Below are positions 44,941 to 56,393 of a stretch of 64,000 bases of DNA, in pieces. Below the pieces are notes generated by a model, which was not told the origin of the DNA, searched no databases, and saw nothing but the letters and a program-made list of their open reading frames with translations. Both the position numbers and the translations under genes were made by a program. This stretch comes from Thiocystis violacea (lineage in GTDB: Bacteria > Pseudomonadota > Gammaproteobacteria > Chromatiales > Chromatiaceae), in contig NZ_NRRF01000001.1 of NCBI RefSeq assembly GCF_016583565.1, forward strand, positions 62,001 to 126,000, given 5' to 3'. Position 1 is the first letter of the stretch; every line of letters begins with the position of its first letter.

Positions 44941-45974
44941 TCACGCGGTCGCCGAGCTGCCCTCGACCTGTGCCTTCAGCAGCTCGTAGAGCTGTCCTGG
45001 CCCCAGCAGAATCTCCTTGAGCCCCTGCCTTACCCGTTCTGAGTCCAGCGCCTGCTTGCTCATGGTCGAGTGCGCGGCGAGCGCGTCCATGATGGCGTTG
45101 AGCACTTCCTGATCCAGATCGGGTGAGCTTGCGAACTGCTCCTTGGTATTGCTCGCGGCCTGCTGGACCAGGATCCCGGACTCCAGGAGCTTGGTCTTGA
45201 GCACCTCGTTGACGTAGACGAGCTTATCCTCCGCGGTCAGCTCGCCCTCGAAGAGGTCGTTGACCGCCGCGATGATGGCGCCGAGCAGCGCGCGCTCCTT
45301 CTCGTGGACATCACCGCCGCCCGTCTCGGTCATGGGCTGGAGCGTCTCGCCGTCGCTCAACTTGAGGTTGCGCTTGCCCTGGTTGCGCAGGGCATGGTGG
45401 GTCAGCGTGACCTTGGAGAGATCCACGCCTTCCCGATCTCTCCCGAAATCTCCCAAAGGTAGGCGGTGCGGTGCCCGTTCGGATTGACCGGGTTGCCGGC
45501 GGCTCCGTGATCGTCCTGGTCGAAGGGCAGAAAGCGTGTCGTTGCGCCCTGCAACCGGGTCGTCATGCGCACATGGGAGTTGCTGACGGCGAAGTGGACC
45601 AAGGCCCCGCTGGGAAAGGACAGCAGCGGCTCTGCCGTGCCCTGCCCCTTGGGCTTAGAGTCTGTTCATAAAGTCCATGTTGAATTGCATATGTTTTTTC
45701 AAACATGGGAGCACAAAACGGGACGAAAATCGGCTTTTAACTAAATTTCATGGGTAGGTCAAACTGCAACAATCTAATTTCATTAGATAAACTTTCTGAA
45801 CAGACTCTTAGGCTCGCGGTCGAAGCGGTACTGGTCCACGGCATCCTCGACCGACTGGGTGAAGTCGGTCTTGATCATGTGCTTGATCGATTGAGCCCGC
45901 AAGCCGGGCTCCCCTCCGGGTGCTCGTTCCCGCGCTTCGAACCCGGCAGGTCGGTCGAGTGAGCGCAGCGTCAC
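44941..45974 (-). pseudogene. hsdR: hsdR (type I restriction endonuclease) remnant interrupted by a MITE
   Basis: Three pieces of HsdR are readable on the reverse strand. The first (45974 to ~45811) has SIKHMIKTDFTQSVEDAV and QYRFDREPK. After the MITE, the second has KGQGTAEPLLSFPSGALVHF and FLPFDQDDHGAAGNPVNPNG. At ~45450 a deletion with frameshift joins this to the C-terminal helical domain: LSKVTLTHHALRNQGKRNL, EGELTAEDKLVYVNEVLK, MSKQALDSERVRQGLKEI. The nuclease and helicase core is missing. hsdM and hsdS are absent, so the whole restriction system was lost here. Confidence 0.8.
45658..45807. mobile_element. 150-bp MITE with 17-bp terminal inverted repeats and TTA target duplication
   Basis: Left end GAGTCTGTTCATAAAGT (45658-45674) and right end ACTTTCTGAACAGACTC (45791-45807) are inverted repeats matching at 16 of 17 positions. 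TTA at 45655-45657 and 45808-45810 is the target duplication. The interior is AT-rich and non-coding. Removing the element and one TTA rejoins the hsdR frame as REPKPKGQGTAEPLL. A 3-bp TNA-type duplication is typical of IS1031-group IS5-family elements, which suggests the helper transposase. Confidence 0.9.
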
Positions 45975-45983
45975 CCGGCAGAA

Positions 45984-46388
45984 ACCATCACTCAGACCAA
46001 GGCCAGACCGTCTTGTTGAGTCTGGATCAGACCGATTTGGGGGGATCGAATGGCGCTGCTGATGGTGGCGTTGCGGGTTGGCGATCGCGCGTTACCACTG
46101 GCGTGGCGGGCCGAGGAAGGGGCCGCCAATATCGGGTTTGCGGGCCAACGGGCGGTCTTGGAGCAGATTCTGGCCTGGCTGCCGTGCGGAGCACGCGTGC
46201 TGCTGTCGGCAGACCGGTTCTATCCCTCGGCGGCGCTTCATGTGTTCCTATCGATCTGCGCTGTCTTCAAGCTCGAATGCCTCAAGCGGGTCCACAAGCT
46301 CAACCACTTCGCGCCACGCGCGAAGCTCTATGTCGAGGCGCTTCAGCATGTCTTCGGCGAACTCAGGCGCCTGAAGGCGGCGGCGTAA
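45984..46388 (+). pseudogene. IS4-like transposase remnant with G-run frameshift
   Basis: One frame reads TVLLSLDQTDLGG, and after a six-G run the next frame reads DRMALLMVALRVGDRALPLAW, the continuation of the same transposase; one extra G explains the shift. VLLSADRFYPSAALHVF follows with the catalytic-type Asp region. The sequence then joins CLKRVHKLNHFAPRAKLYVEAL, which looks like the C-terminal helix, so an internal deletion is likely. The left end abuts the hsdR remnant. Confidence 0.65.
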
Positions 46389-46409
46389 CATCAGTGATAA
46401 GTGACGAGG

Positions 46410-46784
46410 TCAACGCCGGAGAACCTGAAGAATTTCTTCAAGCTCTAGACGCATTTGACGGAGAATCTGATGAGTCTGATTCAAGTCGTGCTTTGCGCCC
46501 TCGCCACTGAGCTGCTGGCGGGCACCACCGATGGTGAACCCCTGGTCGTAGAGCAGACTGCGAATTTGACGCACCATGAGGACGTCGTGGCGCTGGTAGT
46601 AGCGGCGGTTGCCGCGGCGCTTCACCGGGTTGAGCTGTGGGAATTCCTGCTCCCAATATCTCAGCACGTGCGGCTTGACGCCGCACAGCTCGCTCACCTC
46701 ACCGATGGTGAAATAGCGTTTGCCGGGGATCGGCGGGAGTTCGCCGTCTCCGACACCCTCAACGCTATCGGTGGGTTCCAGCAT
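46410..46784 (-). CDS. MerR-family regulator downstream of ihfA
   Basis: 124 residues with a MerR helix-turn-helix ([20 protein letters not shown], then [20 protein letters not shown]) and a short dimerisation helix. This gene is the usual last member of the pheST-ihfA operon in gammaproteobacteria; its target is not well known. It overlaps the ihfA end by 20 bp. In many relatives a tRNA-Pro gene follows; here the region after the stop is transposon debris and no tRNA is seen. Confidence 0.92.
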   Translation of the reverse strand: MLEPTDSVEGVGDGELPPIPGKRYFTIGEVSELCGVKPHVLRYWEQEFPQLNPVKRRGNRRYYQRHDVLMVRQIRSLLYDQGFTIGGARQQLSGEGAKHDLNQTHQILRQMRLELEEILQVLRR

Positions 46785-47064
46785 AGGCCTCTACCCGTGA
46801 TTTGAGCTTCTGGCCAGGACGGAAGGTGACGACGCGGCGGGCGGTGATGGGGATCTCTTCGCCCGTCTTGGGATTACGGCCTGGACGCTCCTTCTTTTCG
46901 CGTAGATCGAAGTTTCCAAAGCCAGACAGCTTGACCTGCTCACCGCGCTCCAAGGCCGTGCGGATCTCTTCGAAGAACATCTCAACGATATCTTTCGCTT
47001 CGCGCTTGTTCAGCCCAAGCTGATCGAACAGATGCTCAGCCATTTCGGCTTTGGTCAACGCCAT
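46765..47064 (-). CDS. ihfA: integration host factor alpha subunit
   Basis: 99 residues, HU/IHF family ([40 protein letters not shown], then [20 protein letters not shown]). With IhfB it bends DNA at specific sites and serves replication, recombination and transcription. It lies 4 bp after pheT on the reverse strand and overlaps merR. Confidence 0.97.
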   Translation of the reverse strand: MALTKAEMAEHLFDQLGLNKREAKDIVEMFFEEIRTALERGEQVKLSGFGNFDLREKKERPGRNPKTGEEIPITARRVVTFRPGQKLKSRVEAYAGTHR

Positions 47065-47068
47065 ACCT

Positions 47069-49447
47069 TCAATCCCTCAATCTCGCGCCAAGTTCAGTGG
47101 CAAGGCTTTCCAGGACACGCCCCACCATGGTTTCAATCATGTTGTCTTCAAGTGTCTGAGAAGAAGACTGTAAAATCAATCCTAAAGCCAAACTTTTTCG
47201 TCCAATCTCGATGTTCTCGCCTCGGTAGACATCGAAGAGAACGATGCTCTTCAGCATCTCCGGCACCGCGGAACGCACGCAGCGCGAGATGGCCTCGTAG
47301 CTCACCGACTCATCCACCACCAGTGCAATGTCGCGTCGGATGCTGGGGAAGCGCGAGATCTTCTCGAAGCGCGGCAAGACACCCGTCGCGATGGGCGCAA
47401 TGTCCAGTTCGAAGAGGAAGATGTCCCCGTCGAGATCGAGCTTCTTGCCGATCGATGGGTGCAACATCCCCATGATGCCGACGCGCTGGCCCGCCAGCTC
47501 GATGCTGGCAGTCTGGCCGGGGTGCAATGCCGCATGCGTCGCGGGAACGAAGCTGAATCCGTCCGCGTTGCCAGTGAGTGCGAGCAACGCCTCGACATCG
47601 GCCTTGAGGTCGTAGAAGTTCACCGCCGCCGCCTGCGCGCCCCACTGCTCCGGCAGTCGCGACCCCAAGACCAGGCCACCTATCCCTGGAGTCTGCTGCA
47701 GCCCATCCTCGGTGATCCTGAAGCGCAAGCCCGACTCGAAGACGCGGATGCGCTCCTCCTGACGTGACTGGTTGTAGCTGGCCGCCTGCAACAATCCGGG
47801 CCAGAGACTCGTCCGCATGGTCGAGAGCTCGGAGCTCAAGGGGTTGGTCAGCCTGAGCGTCTGCGCGTCCGGCTCGACCAGGGCCTGCATCTCAGGGCTC
47901 ACGAAGCTATAGGTGATGACCTCATTGAAGCCGCGATCGACGAGTGCAAGCCGGGCACGGTCCAGATCGAAGGCCGTCTCCGCAGCCGCCTTGGTTGCGG
48001 AAGCCGCATTGGCGTGGGTGATAGGAATAGCGTCGTAGCCGTGGATGCGCCCGATGTCGGCGATGAGATCGACCTCGCGCACCAGATCGAAGCGCGCACT
48101 CGGAGGGGTCACGCGCCAGCCGTCGTCGAGACGCTCCACGGCCATCCCGAGCCGTTGGAGGATATCGGCAATCGTCTCCGCGGGCAGGGTGAGGCCGAGA
48201 ATCTCTGCCACACGCCGCTCGCGCAAATGCAGCGACTCGCGCACCGGTAGATGTGCCTGCGAGCTGACCTCGACCACCGGCCCCGGCTCACCGCCCGCGA
48301 TATCCAGCAGCAGGCGCGTCGCTCGCTCCATCGCCATTGCTTGGAGCTGCGGATCCACGCCGCGCTCGAAACGGTGCGAGGAGTCGGTGTGCAGTCCGTA
48401 ACTGCGCGCCTGACCGCTCACGGCGACCGGGGCGAAGAAGGCGCTCTCGAAGAGGATGTCGCGCGTCTCCTCGCCCACGGCTGTCGCCGCGCCGCCCATG
48501 ATGCCCGCCAGCGCGACAGCTTTCGTGGCGTCCGCGATGACCAGCGTGTCGGCGCGCAGCGTCGCTTCCTCGCCGTTGAGGAGTGCGAGCCGCTCGCCCT
48601 CCTCCGCCATGCGGACGCGAATCTCGCCCGCGAGCTTGGCGAGGTCGAAGCCGTGCATCGGCTGACCAAGCTCAAGGAGCACATAGTTGGTCACGTCCAC
48701 GACCGGGCTGATCGAGCGCAGGCCGCTGCGGCGCAGCCGCTCCTGCATCCAGATCGGCGTCGCGGCGCCCGCATCGATGTTGCGGACAACGCGGCAGAGA
48801 TAGCGCGGACATGCATCCGGGGCCAGGAGTGTGACCTCGAAGCGCGCATCAGACGTCGGCAAAACCGGCTCGATCACGGGAGCCGTCAGCGCGACGCGGT
48901 TGATGACCGCCACCTCGCGCGCCAGCCCGGCGAGGCCCAGGCAGTCGCTACGATCGGGCGTGAGATCCACCTCGATGCAATGATCGTCGAGACGCAGCCA
49001 CTGCCGAATGTCTTCGCCAATCGGCGCGTCCGCCGGCAACGGCAGGATTCCCTCGGAGGACTCCGCCAAACCCAGCTCGCTCGCCGAGCAGATCATGCCG
49101 AACGACTCAACTCCGCGCAGCTTGGCCCGCTTGATCTTGAAGTCGCCCGGCAGCACGGCGCCGAGGGTCGCGACCGGCACCCGCATGCCTTCCGCCACGT
49201 TGGCCGCGCCGCAGATGATCTGGAGCGGGTCACCTTGCCCGACATCAACGCTGCAGATGCGCAGCTTTGCCGCGTCCGGATGGGGCAGGATGCGCTGCAC
49301 CAGACCGATGGTCACGCCCGTGAAGGCGGGAGCCGCGGGCTCGACCGCATCCACTTCAAGACCCGCCATGCTGAGCTGATCGGCCAATTGCCGGGTATCG
49401 ACCGGCGGGTTCACCCACTCACGCAGCCAAGCCTCACTGAATCGCAT
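47069..49447 (-). CDS. pheT: phenylalanyl-tRNA synthetase beta subunit
   Basis: 792 residues, full length. The N-terminal tRNA-binding EMAP-like domain ([20 protein letters not shown]) is followed by B3/B4 editing ([20 protein letters not shown]), B5 and the catalytic-like core. It ends with the ferredoxin-fold anticodon-binding domain ([20 protein letters not shown]). It works as an alpha2-beta2 enzyme with PheS. Unusually it is separated from pheS by 331 bp. Confidence 0.97.
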   Translation of the reverse strand: MRFSEAWLREWVNPPVDTRQLADQLSMAGLEVDAVEPAAPAFTGVTIGLVQRILPHPDAAKLRICSVDVGQGDPLQIICGAANVAEGMRVPVATLGAVLPGDFKIKRAKLRGVESFGMICSASELGLAESSEGILPLPADAPIGEDIRQWLRLDDHCIEVDLTPDRSDCLGLAGLAREVAVINRVALTAPVIEPVLPTSDARFEVTLLAPDACPRYLCRVVRNIDAGAATPIWMQERLRRSGLRSISPVVDVTNYVLLELGQPMHGFDLAKLAGEIRVRMAEEGERLALLNGEEATLRADTLVIADATKAVALAGIMGGAATAVGEETRDILFESAFFAPVAVSGQARSYGLHTDSSHRFERGVDPQLQAMAMERATRLLLDIAGGEPGPVVEVSSQAHLPVRESLHLRERRVAEILGLTLPAETIADILQRLGMAVERLDDGWRVTPPSARFDLVREVDLIADIGRIHGYDAIPITHANAASATKAAAETAFDLDRARLALVDRGFNEVITYSFVSPEMQALVEPDAQTLRLTNPLSSELSTMRTSLWPGLLQAASYNQSRQEERIRVFESGLRFRITEDGLQQTPGIGGLVLGSRLPEQWGAQAAAVNFYDLKADVEALLALTGNADGFSFVPATHAALHPGQTASIELAGQRVGIMGMLHPSIGKKLDLDGDIFLFELDIAPIATGVLPRFEKISRFPSIRRDIALVVDESVSYEAISRCVRSAVPEMLKSIVLFDVYRGENIEIGRKSLALGLILQSSSQTLEDNMIETMVGRVLESLATELGARLRD

Positions 49448-49778
49448 GTCCCGCTTTCCTATGTCTTGGCCTCGACACCTCGAGAGGGGCTAAAGCCGCT
49501 GTGAAAATCTCTGTCGTCAGATTGAGCGGATCGACCGTCCGCTCGATTGCTCACCCGCGCGAGCAGCCCACCTGCGGCTCGATCACGCCGAAGCCAGTGG
49601 TCCACGCGTGCTGTTCTTGAACCTGGCTGCCCAACAGGCGTCGATGCCGTCAAGCGCTTGACGTGGCGGCAAGCGGCAGCGACGACGTTCGGCGGATCGC
49701 GCCCGCGCAAGACGGCCTGCCGTGCATCCTTTACGCCTCGATAGCGCGACGATCCCGCTCGGCGGATCAGGGCGACGC
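49448..49778. other. 331-bp spacer between pheS and pheT
   Basis: pheS and pheT are usually only a few bases apart. Here a spacer of 331 bp is present. Its short frames (for example reverse 49459-49710) have no recognisable product. No clear inverted repeat or insertion ends were found. It may hold a decayed insertion or an internal promoter. Confidence 0.5.
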
Positions 49779-51282
<1,504 letters not shown>

Positions 51283-51312
51283 CTATAAGTCTCCGGTTTG
51301 GCTCAAGGGCAA

Positions 51313-51507
51313 CTAGCAATAAGGGATCATGCGAAGCGCAGAGCGCACGTCCGACTTGTGAATGAGCTTGGAGGAGCGCAGCTGGCGCTTCCGCTTGGTG
51401 CTCTTCTTGGTCAGGATGTGACGTCGATGCGACGCGTTGCACTTGACACCGGAGGCGGTACGCTTGAAGCGTTTCGCGGCTCCGCGATTGGATTTCAGCT
51501 TAGGCAT
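51313..51507 (-). CDS. rpmI: 50S ribosomal protein L35
   Basis: 64 residues from ATG 51507 ([17 protein letters not shown]); the frame reaches 51516 with an extra upstream codon start. It is highly basic and full length (then [20 protein letters not shown]). It belongs to the infC-rpmI-rplT operon, 153 bp after infC. Confidence 0.97.
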   Translation of the reverse strand: MPKLKSNRGAAKRFKRTASGVKCNASHRRHILTKKSTKRKRQLRSSKLIHKSDVRSALRMIPYC

Positions 51508-51660
51508 TGGACTCAATTACTCCGCTATTTGCTGATCTGATGTCGAGCGACTTCGGCCGGCCTCCCGCTTGCGCCAGGAAGACAGCGGGCGCCAGCGGCG
51601 CCCGGTGTCTGCCTGACCTCTCTCAGTGGGAATCGCCCCGAGGCCGGCGTTCGATTGTCG

Positions 51661-52179
51661 CTATTTCTTTTTGGGGCCGAGCACCATGACCATCTGCCGC
51701 CCTTCCATCAGCGGCTGCTGCTCCACGATGCTGAATTCGGACAAATCATTTTCCACACGTCTCAACAACTCGAGACCAAGTTCGCGGTGAGCATGCTCAC
51801 GGCCGCGAAAACGCATGGTGACTTTGGCCTTATCCCCTTCATGTAGGAAACGGGTCAGGTTGCGTAGTTTGACCTGATAGTCTCCTTCATCCGTCCCTGG
51901 GCGAAACTTCACTTCCTTGAGCTGAACCTGCTTCTGCTTCTTCTTGGCCTCGTTCTTCTTCTTCTTCTGGTCGAAGAGAAACCGACCATAATCCATCAAC
52001 CGACAAACCGGTGGGTCCGACGTAGGGACGATCTCGACGAGGTCTAATGCAGCCTCATCGGCCATCTCTATCGCTTCGCGCGTATTGACGACCCCAACTT
52101 GATTTCCGTCCGCGCCGATGAGCCGGACTTCCGGCACATTGATCTCTCTGTTGACGCGGTTTCTCTTTGGTGCGGCGAT
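51661..52179 (-). CDS. infC: translation initiation factor IF-3, probable AUC start
   Basis: 172 residues starting at the ATC codon 52179-52177. GGAGGAG lies at optimal distance before it, and the protein then reads (M)[19 protein letters not shown], aligned with IF-3 N-termini. The alternative GTG at 52200 would lie upstream of that ribosome site and have none of its own. The N domain ([20 protein letters not shown]), Lys-rich linker ([15 protein letters not shown]) and C domain ([20 protein letters not shown]) are intact. Rare start codons (AUU in E. coli, AUC in Myxococcus) let IF-3 repress its own translation. Confidence 0.95.
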   Translation of the reverse strand: MAAPKRNRVNREINVPEVRLIGADGNQVGVVNTREAIEMADEAALDLVEIVPTSDPPVCRLMDYGRFLFDQKKKKNEAKKKQKQVQLKEVKFRPGTDEGDYQVKLRNLTRFLHEGDKAKVTMRFRGREHAHRELGLELLRRVENDLSEFSIVEQQPLMEGRQMVMVLGPKKK

Positions 52180-52253
52180 AGCAGGCTCCTCCAAAAACAC
52201 AAAAAATATCGGCAGAGTCGGCGCGGGTACGAGCCAACTCGCCTAACCGTACG

Positions 52254-54173
52254 TTAGTGGATTCGGTTCGTGACCTCTTCGGTCAGCCGGTCGATGAAGG
52301 CACCGAGCTCGAATGTGCCGAGATCCTGGCCATGGCGGTCGCGAGCAGCAATGGATCGCGTTTCGACTTCACGGTCACCAATCACGAGCAAGTAGGGCAC
52401 CCTCTGCAAGGTGTGCTCGCGGATTTTAAAGCCGATCTTCTCGTTTCTCAAGTCCATCTCGGCCCGGAAGCCCTTGTCGCGCAACGTCTTAGTGACCTCT
52501 CGAACGAAGTCCGCCTGACGATCCGTGATATTGAGCACGACCACCTGAACCGGCGACAGCCAAACCGGCAGCAAACCCGCGTAGTGCTCGATCAGAATGC
52601 CGATGAAACGCTCGACCGAGCCGAGAATGGCCCGATGAATCATCACCGGCGTCTGCTTGCTGTTGTCCTCGGCGATGTAATGCGCGCCGAGCCGCCCAGG
52701 CATGGAGAAATCCACTTGAATGGTGCCGCACTGCCAGGCGCGCCCGATGCTATCGTGCAGCGTGAACTCGATCTTGGGGCCATAGAAGGCGCCCTCGCCC
52801 GGCTTGACCTTGTACTCCAGACCCTTGTCGGTCAGAGACTGCGCCAGCGCCGCCTCGCCCTTATCCCACAGCTCATCGGAGCCAACGCGCTTCTCCGGAC
52901 GCAGCGACAGCGCCAAATCAATCTCGGTGAAGCCGAAGTCCCGATAGGTCTCGAAGACCATGTCGATCAGGGTCGCAACCTCTGGCTGCAACTGCGCCTC
53001 GGTGCAGAAGACATGGGCATCATCCTGCGTGAAGCGGCGTGCGCGCATGAGGCCGTGCAAGGTACCCGATGGCTCATTGCGGTGGACGACGCCGAACTCC
53101 GCGATGCGCAGCGGCAGGTCGCGATAGCTTTTCAGCCCTTGATTGTAGAGCTGGATGTGACCTGGGCAGTTCATCGGCTTGATGGCGTAGTCGCGATCGT
53201 CCAGGTGGGTCGTGAACATGTCGTCCGCGAACTTCTCCCAGTGACCCGAGCGCTCCCACAAGGATCGATCCAGCACCTGGGGCGTCTCGACCTCCTCGTA
53301 GCCGTATTCCTGCAGCTTCTCGCGCATGTAGGCTTCGGCCAGGCGATAGATGACCCGACCCTTGGCATGCCAGAAGGCCATGCCCGGCGCCTCATCCTGG
53401 AAGTGGAAGAGATCGAGCTGCTTGCCGAGGCGGCGGTGATCGCGCTTCTCCGCCTCCTCGAGCCGATGCAGGTACGCCTTCAGCTCCTTTTTGTCGCGCC
53501 AGGCCGTGCCATAAACGCGCTGGAGCATGGCGTTGCTGGAGTCGCCGCGCCAGTAGGCGCCCGCAAGCTTGGTCAGCTTGAAGCCATTGCCGAGCTTGCC
53601 GGTGCTTGGCAGGTGCGGACCACGACAGACATCGAACCAGTCGCCCTGGCGATAGATGGAGACCTCTTCCCCTTCGGGGATGATGTCATTGATGATCTCC
53701 ACCTTGTAGTGCTCACCCAGCTCGCCGAACATCTGCTTCGCCGCTTCGCGGTCGAGCACCTCGCGCACGATCGGCAGGTCGCGCTTGACGATCTCGTGCA
53801 TGCGCGCCTCGATCCGTTCGAGGTCGGCCGGGGTGAAGGGCTCGTCACGCGCGAAGTCGTAGTAGAAGCCGTTCTCGATGGCCGGACCGATGGTCACCTG
53901 CGTGCCTGGATAGAGCTCCTGGACGGCCTGGGCCATGACATGCGCGGCGTCGTGCCGCATCAGCTCGAGCGCGACCGCTTCATCCCTGCTGGTGATGATC
54001 GCCAGCTCCGCATCCGCGTCCATGACATAGCTGGTATCGACCAGGCGGCCATCCACGCGACCGGCGAGCGCCGCCTTCGCCAGGCCAGGCCCGATCGACG
54101 CGGCGACTTCATGAACCGAGATGGGTTGATCGAACGGGCGTTGCGAGCCGTCGGGAAGCGTGATCAGAGGCAT
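52254..54173 (-). CDS. thrS: threonyl-tRNA synthetase
   Basis: 639 residues, full length. It has an N-terminal TGS domain ([16 protein letters not shown]), the editing/SAD domain with [18 protein letters not shown], and a class II core. The core carries [24 protein letters not shown] motif 1 (here [18 protein letters not shown]), [10 protein letters not shown], and [14 protein letters not shown] (motif 2). Motif 3 is near [19 protein letters not shown]. The anticodon-binding domain closes the protein. It is the first gene of the thrS-infC-rpmI-rplT-pheST block, 74 bp before the infC start. Confidence 0.97.
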   Translation of the reverse strand: MPLITLPDGSQRPFDQPISVHEVAASIGPGLAKAALAGRVDGRLVDTSYVMDADAELAIITSRDEAVALELMRHDAAHVMAQAVQELYPGTQVTIGPAIENGFYYDFARDEPFTPADLERIEARMHEIVKRDLPIVREVLDREAAKQMFGELGEHYKVEIINDIIPEGEEVSIYRQGDWFDVCRGPHLPSTGKLGNGFKLTKLAGAYWRGDSSNAMLQRVYGTAWRDKKELKAYLHRLEEAEKRDHRRLGKQLDLFHFQDEAPGMAFWHAKGRVIYRLAEAYMREKLQEYGYEEVETPQVLDRSLWERSGHWEKFADDMFTTHLDDRDYAIKPMNCPGHIQLYNQGLKSYRDLPLRIAEFGVVHRNEPSGTLHGLMRARRFTQDDAHVFCTEAQLQPEVATLIDMVFETYRDFGFTEIDLALSLRPEKRVGSDELWDKGEAALAQSLTDKGLEYKVKPGEGAFYGPKIEFTLHDSIGRAWQCGTIQVDFSMPGRLGAHYIAEDNSKQTPVMIHRAILGSVERFIGILIEHYAGLLPVWLSPVQVVVLNITDRQADFVREVTKTLRDKGFRAEMDLRNEKIGFKIREHTLQRVPYLLVIGDREVETRSIAARDRHGQDLGTFELGAFIDRLTEEVTNRIH

Positions 54174-54272
54174 GTCGAGGTCCTTGTGTCAGTGGTGATC
54201 GATACGAGGGATCACGTGATCGGGTCAACGCAGCCCCGAGTGCCGGAAGCCGCAGCGCGAAGCGGTATCAAT

Positions 54273-54348
54273 AAAAAAGCTGCCAGCTTTCAGCATTCGA
54301 CTCTCAGCCTGATGATTGCTGAAAGCTGATTGCTGAAGGCTGGCAGCT
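54273..54348 (-). terminator. Rho-independent terminator of tRNA-Val
   Basis: On the reverse strand, AGCTGCCAGCCTTCAGCA (54348-54331) pairs with TGCTGAAAGCTGGCAGCT (54295-54278) with one mismatch. The second arm is followed by TTTTTTATTG. The loop itself has repeated GCTGA units. It lies directly after the tRNA gene. Confidence 0.8.
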
Positions 54349-54354
54349 CGGAAT

Positions 54355-54431
54355 TGGTAGGCGCGATTGGACTCGAACCAACGACCCCCACCATGTCAAG
54401 GTGGTGCTCTAACCAACTGAGCTACGCGCCT
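54355..54431 (-). tRNA. tRNA-Val (GAC anticodon)
   Basis: Reverse-strand cloverleaf of 77 bases with encoded CCA. The acceptor stem is AGGCGCG/CGCGCCT, the D arm is in TAGCTCAGTTGGTTAGAGC, the anticodon stem CCACC/GGTGG encloses the loop TTGACAT with anticodon GAC, and the T arm has GGTTCGAGTCC. Terminator follows at 54348. Confidence 0.96.
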
Positions 54432-54745
54432 GTCGTCAGGAGCCCGGCATATTACAGTCGAGCTGCAGAGATCGCAAGCGGTTTTTAGATGCTCCCTTCG
54501 AAAAACGGCGCGGACACGCCGTTTCAGAAGATAATACCATTTCTGATCAGAGGTTTGGCGATCATCGCGATGTCAGAAGAGATCCAACGACTGGCATTCA
54601 CGAGCATCCCTATCGACGCGGCCCCCGGATGAGTTGCAGCGGAACTGATGCCTCGGACCAACGCATGGGCCGGCCCGGACCGTCGAATTCCGCGTTGCGA
54701 CATCGCTATACTGGCTGGACCGCAGAGACAGACTCAGCCGAATCT
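54432..54745. other. 314-bp intergenic region between tRNA-Val and fumarase gene
   Basis: No gene is supported. The fumarase frame is open upstream to 54629 but that part has no family match. Promoters for both divergent genes must lie here; I see no strong consensus. Confidence 0.4.
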
Positions 54746-56272
54746 ATGACGACCATTCGCGAGACCGACTTCATCCAGAGCATCGCCGACGCCCTCCAGT
54801 TCATCTCCTACTATCACCCGCGCGACTACATCCAATCCCTGGCCGCCGCCTATGAGGCCGAGGAATCGCCCGCCGCGCGCGATGCCATGGCGCAGATCCT
54901 CTACAACTCGCGCCTGTGCGCCGAGGGGCATCGACCGATTTGCCAGGACACCGGCATGGTCGTGGTGTTCCTGAAGATCGGCATGGAGGTGCGCTGGGAG
55001 ACCCGGATGAGCGTGCAGGCGATGGTCGATGAAGGCGTGCGGCGCGCCTACACCCATCCGGACAACGTGCTGCGGGCCTCGATGGTCTCGCCGCCGATCG
55101 GCGCGCGGAAGAACACGGGCGACAACACCCCCGCCATCGTCCACACCGAGCTGGTGCCAGGCGACAGGGTCGAGGTCAAGCTCGCGGCCAAGGGCGGCGG
55201 ATCCGAGAACAAGTCCAAATTCGCCATCCTCAATCCCACCGACAGCCTGGTGGACTGGGTGCTCCGAACAGTACCGACCATGGGGGCCGGCTGGTGCCCG
55301 CCCGGCATGCTCGGCATCGGCATCGGCGGCTCGGCCGAGAAGTCCATGCTGATGGCGAAAGAGGCGCTGATGGAGCCCATCGACATCCATGACCTCAAGG
55401 CGCGCGGACCATCCGACCCGATCGAGGCGCTGCGACTGGAGCTGTACGAGAAGGTCAACGCGCTGGGAATCGGCGCCCAGGGGCTGGGCGGCCTGACCAC
55501 GGTGCTGGACGTCAAGATCCACAGCTACCCGACCCACGCGGCGTCCCTGCCAGTGGCCATGATTCCGAACTGCGCCGCGACCCGGCACCTGGAATTCACG
55601 CTCGACGGCTCTGGCCCCGTCGCGCTAGACCCGCCCAGCCTGGACGATTGGCCGGCCGTCGTCTGGGAGGCGGACAGCAGCGCCAAGCGGGTGAATCTGG
55701 ATAGCGTCACGCGCGATGAGATCGCGACCTGGCAGCCCGGCGATCGACTGCTACTCTCCGGCAAACTGCTGACCGGGCGCGACGCCGCGCACCAGCGGAT
55801 CGTCGATCTATTGAATCGGGGCGAACCGCTGCCGGACGGCGTCGACCTCACCAACCGATTCATCTACTACGTCGGCCCGGTCGATCCGGTGCGTGACGAG
55901 GTCGTTGGCCCCGCCGGCCCCACCACCTCGACACGCATGGACAAGTTCACCGAGCAGATGCTGAGCCAGACCGGGCTCATCGGCATGGTTGGCAAGGCCG
56001 AGCGCGGACCGACCGCGATCGAGGCGATCAAGCGCCACGGCGCCGTCTACCTCATGGCCGTTGGCGGCGCGGCTTACCTGGTTGCCAAGGCCATCAAGGG
56101 CTCCAGACTGGTCGCCTTCGAGGACCTCGGGATGGAGGCCGTGCGCGAATTCGAGGTCGAGGACATGCCGGTCACGGTCGCGGTCGACAGCCGCGGCGAG
56201 TCGGTCCACCAGACCGGACCCGCGAAATGGCGCAGCAAGATCGGGCTCATCCCGGTCGAGGTCGTGCCTTAG
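54746..56272 (+). CDS. class I fumarate hydratase (iron-sulfur)
   Basis: 508 residues from ATG 54746 (MTTIRETDFIQSIADALQF). Class I fumarases of the FumA/FumB type carry a 4Fe-4S cluster bound by three Cys; ICQDTG (Cys66) and MIPNCAATRH are visible ligand regions. Other family motifs are NTGDNTPAIVHTELVPGD, KGGGSENKSKFAIL, GIGGSAEKSMLMAKEAL and the C-terminal FIYYVGPVDPVRDEVVGPAG. It interconverts fumarate and malate in the TCA cycle. It is a single gene. Confidence 0.94.
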   Translation: MTTIRETDFIQSIADALQFISYYHPRDYIQSLAAAYEAEESPAARDAMAQILYNSRLCAEGHRPICQDTGMVVVFLKIGMEVRWETRMSVQAMVDEGVRRAYTHPDNVLRASMVSPPIGARKNTGDNTPAIVHTELVPGDRVEVKLAAKGGGSENKSKFAILNPTDSLVDWVLRTVPTMGAGWCPPGMLGIGIGGSAEKSMLMAKEALMEPIDIHDLKARGPSDPIEALRLELYEKVNALGIGAQGLGGLTTVLDVKIHSYPTHAASLPVAMIPNCAATRHLEFTLDGSGPVALDPPSLDDWPAVVWEADSSAKRVNLDSVTRDEIATWQPGDRLLLSGKLLTGRDAAHQRIVDLLNRGEPLPDGVDLTNRFIYYVGPVDPVRDEVVGPAGPTTSTRMDKFTEQMLSQTGLIGMVGKAERGPTAIEAIKRHGAVYLMAVGGAAYLVAKAIKGSRLVAFEDLGMEAVREFEVEDMPVTVAVDSRGESVHQTGPAKWRSKIGLIPVEVVP

Positions 56273-56294
56273 GCAGTTGGCAGTTGGCAGTTGG
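56272..56294. repeat. heptamer tandem repeat (GGCAGTT)x3
   Basis: Three exact copies of GGCAGTT plus GG, starting in the fumarase stop codon region. Short non-coding repeat. Confidence 0.8.
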
Positions 56295-56393
56295 CGCGTC
56301 CGACGGTGCGTTGTGTCTGTCAACATTGGCCGCCTCGGGCACGGAAATCTCGCGATGCTCGAACTATTACAGCAATCCCCATAGGGCTCTGAA

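Noticed and set aside
52179..52200. GTG start for infC at 52200
   Set aside because: It precedes the GGAGGAG site and has no ribosome site of its own; ATC at 52179 fits the family N-terminus better.
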